NCBI GenBank assembly: GCA_963575745.1
Contig: CAUYUJ010014357.1
Location: 288,829-352,828 of the forward strand
Origin: Prorocentrum cordatum
Lineage: Eukaryota > Sar > Dinophyceae > Prorocentrales > Prorocentraceae
Direction: 5' to 3'
DNA: 64,000 bases
Shown: piece after piece, positions 56,671 to 64,000 of the stretch
Position numbering within the stretch: position 1 is the stretch's first letter
How the letters are laid out: each line of letters starts with the position of its first letter
Notes under the pieces: model-generated
The model's input: the letters and a program-made list of their open reading frames with translations, nothing else
Told to the model about the DNA's origin: nothing
Databases searched by the model: none
Translations under genes and position numbers: made by a program

Positions 56671-57224
56671 GTCCTGATCATCCTGAATCATACCACGGCA
56701 TCAGTCCTCGGACTTGAACCTCACGAATCCTTGAAACTGTTGCGAACGTTTAAAACGAATGGGCGCGAAGCTTCGTGAAACCACTCGTCCTCCATGTTTG
56801 AAACTGTTGCGGACTCCAAGCTTCAGGATCATAACTGGTGAAGAAGTCTCAAGCGAAACGCCTGGCATGCCCGGTGCGACAGGGAGGATCTGTGTAGAAG
56901 GAAACTGGATGGAGGAGGAGGATGCTTGAAGTGATATGCCTTGGAGGCGCACTGGCCCCTCTGGTGGGACCAGAGGCCTGCTGTACAACCTTGCTGTGCC
57001 AACCGAGGACAGGACATGTCTCGCCCCGGGGGGGGGGGGCAGTGAAGCTGGAGGGAACACATTTGAAGACACCTCTAGGCTCAAGCCCACCCGCAGAAAG
57101 AACTGCGATTCCCCCAGGTTTTCCTGTAGCTCTCTCGCTTGCCGATCGGTGAAAAGAGACACGAGGATGAGAGGGAGGCGGACGATGTGGAGAAGGATGT
57201 GGAGAGGGAGGATGAGCAGGAGGG

Positions 57225-57300
57225 GTGGGGAAAGAGGAGGAGGAGGAGGAGGAGGAGGAGGAGGAGGAGGAGGTGGAGGAGGAGGAGGAGAAGCAGGGGA
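57225..57300 (+). repeat. (GGA)n microsatellite
   Basis: About 70 bp of GGA with one GTGGAG interruption. Confidence 0.95.
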
Positions 57301-57404
57301 GGGGAAGGCCACCACCAACGCCTACCTGCGCTCGTGATCGTGCCTGGCAAGGCTTCCCTCTCTCTCTGCTCCTGCCCGCTGGACTCCCGAGCTCTCGTCC
57401 TCGG

Positions 57405-57720
57405 GGGTTGCTAAAGGTGCCCTACAGTCGGACTGGATTGGAGAGGACACGCGAGAGGACATAAGACCCTTCCGAGGGCCACGTTGCCACATAAATGCAG
57501 GAGGCACGGGTCGCAAAATACAGGACACGAGGGTACCCTTGATCTGGCAGGGTCGACCTACTAAGCCGGGCCGCCTGTAGCCCAAGGTGCCCCCCGCTTT
57601 TCGCTCCATTCTGGGGCCCCCGGGGACCTCTGGGCCAGGGGTGCTCTGGAGGCCGTGGGGGGGGCTCCTCGGAAATCCTGGGGGCACCTCGGGCGAACGG
57701 CCTTTCCACAGTGGGACCTA
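57405..57720 (+). repeat. Dispersed repeat, longest copy
   Basis: Homologue of 53920-54085, split by about 130 bp of inserted sequence (57430-57560) that resembles 51180-51260 (ATAAGACCCTCCG, AGGGTACCCTT). 57721-58470 has a second such segment (57740-57830) and no supported gene. Confidence 0.6.
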
Positions 57721-58479
57721 GGACAGACGAACATCCTTCAAGAACGTGAGACCCCCAGCACGCACAACAGCATGCACAAGAGCATCCAAGAGGTACCCTC
57801 CTCGAACCAACCTCGACCCTGTACTTCGGCCAGACTGTGGCCACACCCGGCGCATCCCTGCCCATCGAGAGCCCCCAAGTGTGCCTTCCAGCGGGTCGCT
57901 CTTGTCGCGCCCGGCCCGCGCCGCGTGGACGGAAAGGAGGGATGGGGAGGAGGGGGCCGCCGACCGGGTAAGGCACGGCGTATTCCTTGGACCCCACCCC
58001 CTTCCCAACATGGGATGTGTCGACCCCTGGCCCAGGCTTCTTGAGTTTTTCGGAAGAACCAAACATGTCAGGACCAACCCTGGGAAATACGATGGGGGGA
58101 GAGTCCATCCTCGACATGGGGCGCTTAGGGAGTATCCCGAAGTTTCCACCTTTTTGTTGGGTGGAACTCGGTGATTGGGGGAGAGCAGTCGCATGCGACC
58201 CACATCCACTTCGGCACCGAGCAGCTTCGCAAGACGTTGGCTGACCCCTGCACGTCGCCGCTGAGTGCCACCCGCAGGAGATATCTCTGCAGATGTCAGG
58301 ACTGGGCAGTGGCCCCAGGATCAGGTGTAGTCGAACCGAGCTGAACCCTCATAGTTCACTTCGTTTCGCATCGCACCGCGATGGGATTCATTCCAATCGG
58401 TTCCCCCCACGCTCGAAATGTTCCCCCCTTCTCCGTGTCGTCGTCTTCCCCCCATCTCCGCCTGCCCAACCCCTTTTCA

Positions 58480-58800
58480 TGCCGCCTCCCTCCCCTCCTT
58501 TCTGTAGACTCTGCCCCCCTCCTCCCCTCCTCCCCTATCCCTCCTCCTGCTGCTCCTCCCCCTTCTTGTCATAACCAATGTCATCATCATCACCATGATC
58601 ATCACCATCATCACATCATCACCATCATCACCAATATCCTCATCCTCCTGCTCTCCTGCTCGTCCGTCTCCTCCTCCTTCTTCCGTTCCTTTCCCCTCCT
58701 CCTCCTTCTCCTCCTTCTCCTTCTCCCCTGTCCTCCTCATCGTCCTCCTCCTCATCCCCGGCCTCCTCCTCCTCCCTGTCCTCCTCCCCCCCACTTCTCC
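58480..58800 (+). repeat. C/T-rich tract with ATC microsatellite
   Basis: TCC and CCTCCT units with an (ATC)n run at 58580-58635. It lies immediately downstream (minus strand) of the exon at 58820-58934. Confidence 0.85.
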
Positions 58801-58819
58801 GTGCCTCCCCTTCCGCTCG

Positions 58820-58934
58820 TTACCCTTCGCGCCGGCCATCCCTGGCCACTTGTCTCCTCCTGACATCCGCCACCCCGGGCTCCTTGGGGCACTGCCCGCA
58901 CGACTGCGGGCAGAAGTCCCTGCCGATCTGCTTC
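58820..58934 (-). CDS. ShKT-like cysteine-module gene, terminal exon
   Basis: A 115-bp minus-strand exon after the acceptor CCGCGCTCGCCCCAG. One split-codon base is followed by KQIGRDFCPQSCGQCPKEPG, a basic tail (RRRQVARDGRR) and TAA at 58820-58822. FCPxSCGxC is the diagnostic end of ShKT-type modules, equivalent to ECPLTCGVC in the exon at 1484-1672. Third positions are mostly G/C. A GTGGCG donor inside the exon is an alternative, in which case the tail would be intronic. The upstream exon that should carry the first cysteines is not identified within the next 5 kb. Host function unknown; probably secreted or extracellular. Confidence 0.55.
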
Positions 58935-59284
58935 CTGGGGCGAGCGCGGGGAGGGTGAGGGGCGGGGGGGGGGCGGCCAAACACGGCAGCTCGTGAGAAA
59001 CCTTGTGGAAGGAACCGCGGGGAGGGGGCGACCCTGTCCGCCAAAGATCCGCTCCAGAAGTGGAAAAATGTTGCCCGGACATGGATCGAGTAATCGCTGC
59101 GTCACTGTGGCGTGAAAAATTACTCCGACGGTAGGACCCCACATGAGAATCTGTTTAGCTCACCCTTTGCCCTTTCCTCTTCCTCCTGGCGGACACCCTC
59201 TCCTCTCGCCCCCTGCACTGTCCTCCCTTCCCCTTTCTATTTCTCTTCCTCCTCCTCTTTCTCCTCCTCCTCCTCCTCCTCCTC

Positions 59285-61176
59285 CTCCGATGACCCGCTC
59301 GGGTTCATAACATGATCTGCGGGCCGCATAGGGGAGATAGGGAGGGGGTTCCCGCCTGAGACTTCCTCACAATTCACTCACAGACGAGGCTCCCGCCTGA
59401 TACTTCCTCCATATTCAGGTCTCAAGAGCCCAACTGTGACGACAGCTACACGTTGCGGACGACCTGCTCGGATTCGAACATGAAGTGCGGGTCCCATAGG
59501 GAGGGGGCTCCCGCCTGAGACTTCCTCGCCATTCACTCACAAACGAAGCTCCCGCCTGATACTTTCCCCATACTCAGGCCTCAGGAGCCCAAGCGTGATG
59601 ACAGTTATAGGTTTCCGATGACCCGCTCGGATTAATAACAGAGGGGGCTCCCGCCTGAGACTTCCTCGCCATTCACTCACAAACGAAGCTCCCGCCTGAT
59701 ACTTTCCCCATACTCAGGCCTCAGGAGCCCAAACGTGATGACAGTTATAGGTTTCCGATGACCCGCTCGGATTAATAACAAGATCTGCGGGCCCCATAGG
59801 GAGGGGGCTCCCGCCTGAGACTTCCTCGCAATTCACTCACAGACGAGGCTCCCGCTCAAAGCCTTCCTCCATATTGATGTCTCAGGAGCCCCAAAATGAC
59901 GACAGTTACACGTTGCGGATGACCCGGTCGGATTCGAACATGAAGTGCGGGCCCCATAGGGAGGGGGCTCCCGCCTGAGACTTCCTCACACTTCACTCAC
60001 AGACGAGGCTCCCGCCTGATAATTCCGCCATATTCAGGCCTCAAGAGCCCAAAAATGACGACAGTTACACGTTGCGGATGACCCGCTCGGATTCGAACAT
60101 GAAGTGCGGGCCCCATAGGGAGGGGGCTCCCGCCTGAGACTTCCTCACACTTCACTCACAGACGAGGCTCCCGGTTGATACTTCCTCCATATTCAGGTCT
60201 CAAGAGCCCAAAAGTGACGACAAATGCACGTTGCGGATAATCCGCTCGGATTCAAACATGAACTGCGGGCCCCATCGGGAGGGGGCTCCCGCTTGAGACT
60301 TCCTCGCAATTCACTCACAGACGAGGCTCCCGCTCGAGACTTCCTCCATATTCAAGTCTCAAGAGCGCAAAAGTGACGACAGTTGCACGTTGCGGATGAC
60401 CCGCTCGGATTCGAACATGAAGTGCGGGCCCGATAGGAAGGGGGCTCCCGCCTGAGACTTCCTCACAATTCACTCACAGACGAGGCTCCCGCCTGATACT
60501 TCCTCCATATTCAGGTCTCAAGAGCCCAACTGTGACGACAGCTACACGTTGCGGACGACCTGCTCGGATTCAAACATGAAGTGCGGGCCCCATAGAGAGG
60601 GGGCTCCCGCCTGAGACTTCCTCACAATTCACTCACAGACGAGGCTCCCGCCTGATACTTCCTCCATATTCAGGCCTCAAGAGCCCAAAAATGACGACAG
60701 TTACACGTTGCGGATGACCCGGTCGGATTCGAACATGAAGTGCGGGCCCCATAGGGAGGGGGCTCCCGCCTAAGACTTCCTCACACTTCACTCACAGACG
60801 AGGCTCCCGCTCGAGACTTCCTCCATATTCAGGTCTCAAGAGCCCAAAAGTGACGACAGCTACACGTTGCGGATGACCCGCTCGGATTAATACCCGCTCG
60901 GATTCGAACATGAAGTGCGGGCCCCATAGGGAGGGGGCTCCCGCCTGAGACTTCCTCGCAATTCACTCACAGACGAGGCTCCCGCTCGAGACTTCCTCCA
61001 TTTTCAAGTCTCAAGAGCCCAAAAGTGACGACAGTTGCACGTTGCGGATGACCCGCTCAGATTCGAACATGAAGTGCGGGCCCCATAGGGAGGGGGCTCC
61101 CGCCTGAGACTTCCTCACAATTCACTCACATGCGAGGGTCCCGCCTGATACTTCCTCCATATTCAGGCCTCAAGTC
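59285..61176 (+). repeat. 12-copy satellite, about 158-bp unit
   Basis: GAGGGGGCTCCCGCCTGAGA begins units near 59342, 59501, 59641, 59801, 59961, 60120, 60279, 60439, 60598, 60757, 60941 and 61090. Each unit has ACTTCCTCACAATTCACTCA, a second CTCCCGCCTGATACTTCC, a CAAGAGCCC and CGTTGCGGATGACCCGCTCG. One unit is 139 bp and one is 184 bp, with a duplicated CCGCTCGGATT (60881-60903). No frame is long, so this is a non-coding satellite. 58935-59285 has a TCC microsatellite (59220-59290) and no gene. Confidence 0.97.
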
Positions 61177-61179
61177 AGC

Positions 61180-61185
61180 GAGTAG

Positions 61186-61246
<61 letters not shown>

Positions 61247-61340
61247 CGTTCGATGCCGATGATGGTGAGTGATCGTGGGATGGTGATGGTGATGCTGATG
61301 GTGATGATGATGATGAGTGGGGAGTGATGGTGATGGTGAT
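61180..61340 (+). repeat. (GAT)n microsatellite
   Basis: About 65 bp of pure GAT, then interrupted GAT/GGT repeats to about 61340. Confidence 0.95.
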
Positions 61341-61609
61341 GATGATGCGGAGGAGGAAGCAAAGAGGAGCAGAGGAGAGGGAGGAGGAGGAGGAGAGATC
61401 CTGCGCGGAGGGTGTGCAGAGAAAACAAGAACCCCACTTAGGATGTGGGGAACAAAGAAAGCCGACTTCGGCCTGAAGCGAACACATTGCGCCTGGCGGG
61501 CGCAGCGGAAAGCGGATGCGCACACGAGATGACGAGAAAGCCAGCGGGCCCTCGAGGAGAATTGGTCGCAAATCCAGCGGACGGACCGTGAGCGCTCGGA
61601 AGGCCGCGG

Positions 61610-61785
61610 GTCTGGGCGACCGAGGGGGGGAAGGGGGGGCATTGCACAGGGGACGATGGAAGCGGCGGCCAGGTCTCGAGGAGAGGGCCCCGCGGCGAAG
61701 CTGGAACCAGCTGCAGGCAGCAGACCTCGTACACCTCCCCGCCTCTCCCATTTCCACCCCTCTCGTGCGGCCCGAGTGGGCCCCG
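61610..61785. mobile_element. Decayed copy of the 200-bp MITE-like element
   Basis: CGAGGAGAGGGCCCCGCGGC, GAAGCTGGAACCAGCTGCAG and CAGACCTCGTAC align with the right half of 45582-45779 and 53256-53454. The terminal inverted repeats are recognisable only on the right (GTGCGGCCCGAG). 61786-62190 shows no supported gene. Confidence 0.55.
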
Positions 61786-62194
61786 TCAGGGCGCTCCGGG
61801 AAGTGGAGTCGACACACTGGCAAGCCGCGAACTCAGAAAACAAGCTGGGCAACATGTAGAGCAGAAGGGCAACAAGTCGCCGACAACTTTGAGGGGTTCC
61901 TCGGCGGGGCGGATGTTTGACCGTCCCCTCCCTCGAAACCTGGCCGGGCCAGTCTGAAGGGGGGGTCCCAATCAACGGCCTCGTTGAACTCGTGTGACCC
62001 TGAAGAGCTAACTACATACCAGACCACCGCAACCCAACCCGAAGATCCGAATTTGACCCGAATGTCGGGTGGGGGGAGTACGGGTTCCACGTGTTTTTTC
62101 CATGTTCCCCGACCCCCCCCCCACTGGAAATGGAGGACAAACTGAGGCCTTCGGGTTGGGTTGGGATGGTTTGGTGGGTGGTGAAGAGCTCCAA

Positions 62195-62560
62195 GGCGCT
62201 CCGAGAGGGCCCCAGATGGCCTCAAGACAGCCCCAGAGGCTCCCGAGACGGCACAAGAGGGACCCTAGAGGACCTCCAACAGGCGTCCAAGAGGCAACCC
62301 TATCTGATGTCCGTGAAACATCGTTCTGCCAATTTGACGAAGACGCACCCAAGGCCGCCCAGAAGACGGCCCAATGACAGCCTAGGAGGGTAACCGAGAT
62401 CGCCTCGAGACGGCCCAAAAGGGCCCCGGGAGGAGCCCAAGAGGGGGGAACTCGAAGGGTCCCCAGGGGGCGTCTCTCCCACAAGAGATGTCCCCCAAGA
62501 CCCCCAACTTGCCCCCACGAGAGCCCCACGAGGCCCCCAAGGAAGTTATCAAGACGAACC
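62195..62560 (+). repeat. CCAAGAGG-type dispersed element
   Basis: GGCCCCAGATGGCC, GGCACAAGAGGGACC and GCCCAAGAGGGGG words. Preceded by a segment rich in GGGTTGGGTTGGGATGG. 62560-63320 has no supported gene. Confidence 0.65.
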
Positions 62561-63332
62561 ACAAGGGGTCCTCTCGAACACGTCTTTAGGTTTCCCCAGA
62601 AGGACGCACGGAGCCAAGACGCTCCTACGACAACGCCCCCGAGAAGAGATCCAGGGGGATCCCAATGGCCCAAGGGGTCGGCGGTGCGGCGTGAGCCATT
62701 GAGTAGTGAGAGACAGAGCCAGTGCAAGCCTGGCCAGGAGGTCGTAATCGGGGCCCAAAGCGCTGCTGCAAGACGACGCTCGAACCCTGGACGGGTGGAA
62801 CGCCGCCACGCCACCGACTCGGATCTCACGCCTGGGAACTCCCTTGAAAACACCCTCGAGCTTGCATGACGAACCAGACGTACCCACTGGATGACTGGGC
62901 TTCTCAACACAGCTTCGGGTGGCTCGTCCGATGGCCGACCCGGAGGGCCCCCGATTTGTCGCCCTGGCGCACCTAAAGGCTTGGCGGCCTCAAGCATTAC
63001 GACGCCCGCTCAAACCGCGGCCGTTGAGCACCCAATCGTGGACGCGCGAAGCCGGGGCAGCGCTAACCCGGGTCAACAGGGCCATGCCTGGAACCCAGTT
63101 TGGAAGCAACAGCTGGGAGGTCTTCGTCGGAAGGACTAGGGTGCGGATAAAGCGGCGTAGAGCGGGATTAAGCTGGACTCAGCGAGATTAAGCCAGATGT
63201 CGGACCATGGCAAAGTCAGAGTTTGACCTTCCAGGAGTTGCATCCGAAACCAAGGAACGATATGAAGTTGCTCCCAAACCTGGGTCAACGGAGGGAGGGG
63301 AAGCGCGGTCTGCTCCACCTGGCTACCAATCC

Positions 63333-63372
63333 GGGGTCAGCCAGGGGTGATCGGAGGTGCCTGGCTGACCCC
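63333..63372. repeat. Perfect 13-bp hairpin
   Basis: GGGGTCAGCCAGG and CCTGGCTGACCCC are exact inverted repeats around a 13-14-nt loop. Confidence 0.75.
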
Positions 63373-63449
63373 CGTCAACGCTGGTCCCAGGCACCCGCAT
63401 CCCGGCCCCGAGGTGGATTAAGTCGACACCGAGCCTTTCCTCAGGACCC

Positions 63450-63992
63450 GTTTTCACCCTGCAAAATTGTTTGACGGCCCGGGGCCCGGTACGGGCCAAC
63501 AGAGGCCGACGCCAGCCAAACACCCCGCATCCTCAGTCTTGCACGGCGCGAGCATGTCTGGGAAAGAATCAGGGGGTCCTCCGCCCCAAGGCGGCCACCA
63601 GGGCTCGCGGTGCGAAGGACGTCGCCATGCTCGAAGTCGGCGTCTTGGGCCTCGGCCTTCTTCAATTCCACCGTTGCATTCTTTCTGCCGCTCCCTTCTT
63701 CCTCCCCTGTGCTTCTCGTCGTTGCCACCGCCACCGGCAGAAGCCGCATTCCAGGCGCCTGGCTTCGTGTTGCGTGGCCCCTGCCCAAGCCACGGATCGG
63801 CTCAGGAGGTGGCCCCGCCGCAGGGCCCCGAGACGGGGCAGGCTGGCCCTTCGCCTGCACCGCGGCGCCCTGGACAGCCACACCTTTGGCGCCGCGGCCA
63901 CGCGCGCGCGGCGGCGCGGCGCAGGCGGCCGAGGGGGAGAGCGCGCGCAGCTGGGCCGAATCGCGCGGCGTGGAGACCAGGGGGCCGCCCAT
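63450..63992 (-). other. Weak open frame at the window edge
   Basis: Minus-strand frame open from the window end. Its middle (RKNATVELKKAEAQDADFEH) looks more protein-like than its GC-rich flanks. No domain, no clear splice sites, and competing frames are also open. It could be a 5' exon of a minus-strand gene extending out of the window. Confidence 0.2.
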
Positions 63993-64000
63993 CTGGGGAT

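Noticed and set aside
60060-60115. tRNA-like B box (GTTCGAATCC on the minus strand) in the 158-bp satellite
   Set aside because: The bases around TTCGAAT do not pair as a T-arm and no A box or acceptor stem is found at the right distance.
61786-61975. Cys-rich minus-strand stretch (CSTCCPACF)
   Set aside because: No supporting splice sites and all three frames are open; not distinguishable from chance.

Overview
The window looks like nuclear DNA of a GC-rich, repeat-choked eukaryote, most likely a dinoflagellate. Reasons: (1) two genes on one strand encode a Cys-rich CxxxCG...TCCxxC...GPHxxDC module and a von Willebrand factor A (vWA) domain, a style I associate with dinoflagellate proteins (from memory, no search run); (2) cysteine-rich ShKT-like domains sit in isolated exons of about 100 bp with good splice acceptors and widely separated neighbours; (3) every convincing host coding exon lies on the minus strand, as expected of unidirectional dinoflagellate gene order; (4) a decayed LINE open reading frame and many small inverted-repeat elements are present. 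No bacterial operon, rRNA, tRNA or CRISPR was found. Most long open frames are artefacts of microsatellites or of GC-rich tandem repeats.

Layout. 0-18.6 kb: introns and intergenic DNA with ShKT-like or Cys-rich exons at 1.5-1.7, 6.0-6.1, 8.6-8.7 and 9.2-9.3 kb (weaker ones at 7.7 and 15.9 kb), separated by purine/pyrimidine microsatellites, dispersed hairpin elements and tandem arrays (115-bp unit at 12.8-13.9 kb, 42-bp unit at 17.6-17.9 kb). 18.66-33.39 kb: one giant foldback structure of about 14.7 kb. Its ends carry a 20-bp perfect inverted repeat and inverted copies of a CAT/GAT-rich end module. Its arms are roughly 250 short palindromes (GTTAGAGCTCC-nnn-GGAGCTCTAAC) in an A-B-C higher-order pattern, plus blocks of a second palindrome family centred on ATCGAT and bounded by G/C runs. 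A 1.36-kb element with TA target duplication and imperfect terminal inverted repeats has inserted into one array.

33.4-38.1 kb: dispersed CCAAGAGGCC-type repeats, a 0.5-kb GT/GTGTGC tract and a degenerate 100-bp tandem array. 38.1-39.7 kb: the best genes, two minus-strand pieces holding complementary halves of a vWA domain in permuted order. 40-47.3 kb: duplicated segments, a GTC tract and several miniature inverted-repeat elements. 47.3-51 kb: GA-rich tracts, another ShKT-like exon, a LINE relic and degenerate short repeats. 51-58.8 kb: two more miniature elements, duplicated GC-rich blocks and microsatellites. 58.8-58.9 kb: a ShKT-like terminal exon. 59.3-61.2 kb: a 12-copy array of a 158-bp unit. 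61.2-64 kb: microsatellite, a degenerate miniature element, CCAAGAGG repeats and one weak open frame at the edge.

The ShKT-like exons may belong to one or more very long, intron-rich minus-strand genes. Their intron phases do not all agree, so I do not claim they form a single transcript. The vWA genes and the Cys-rich exons share strand and GC-rich codon use, but nothing in the sequence links their functions.
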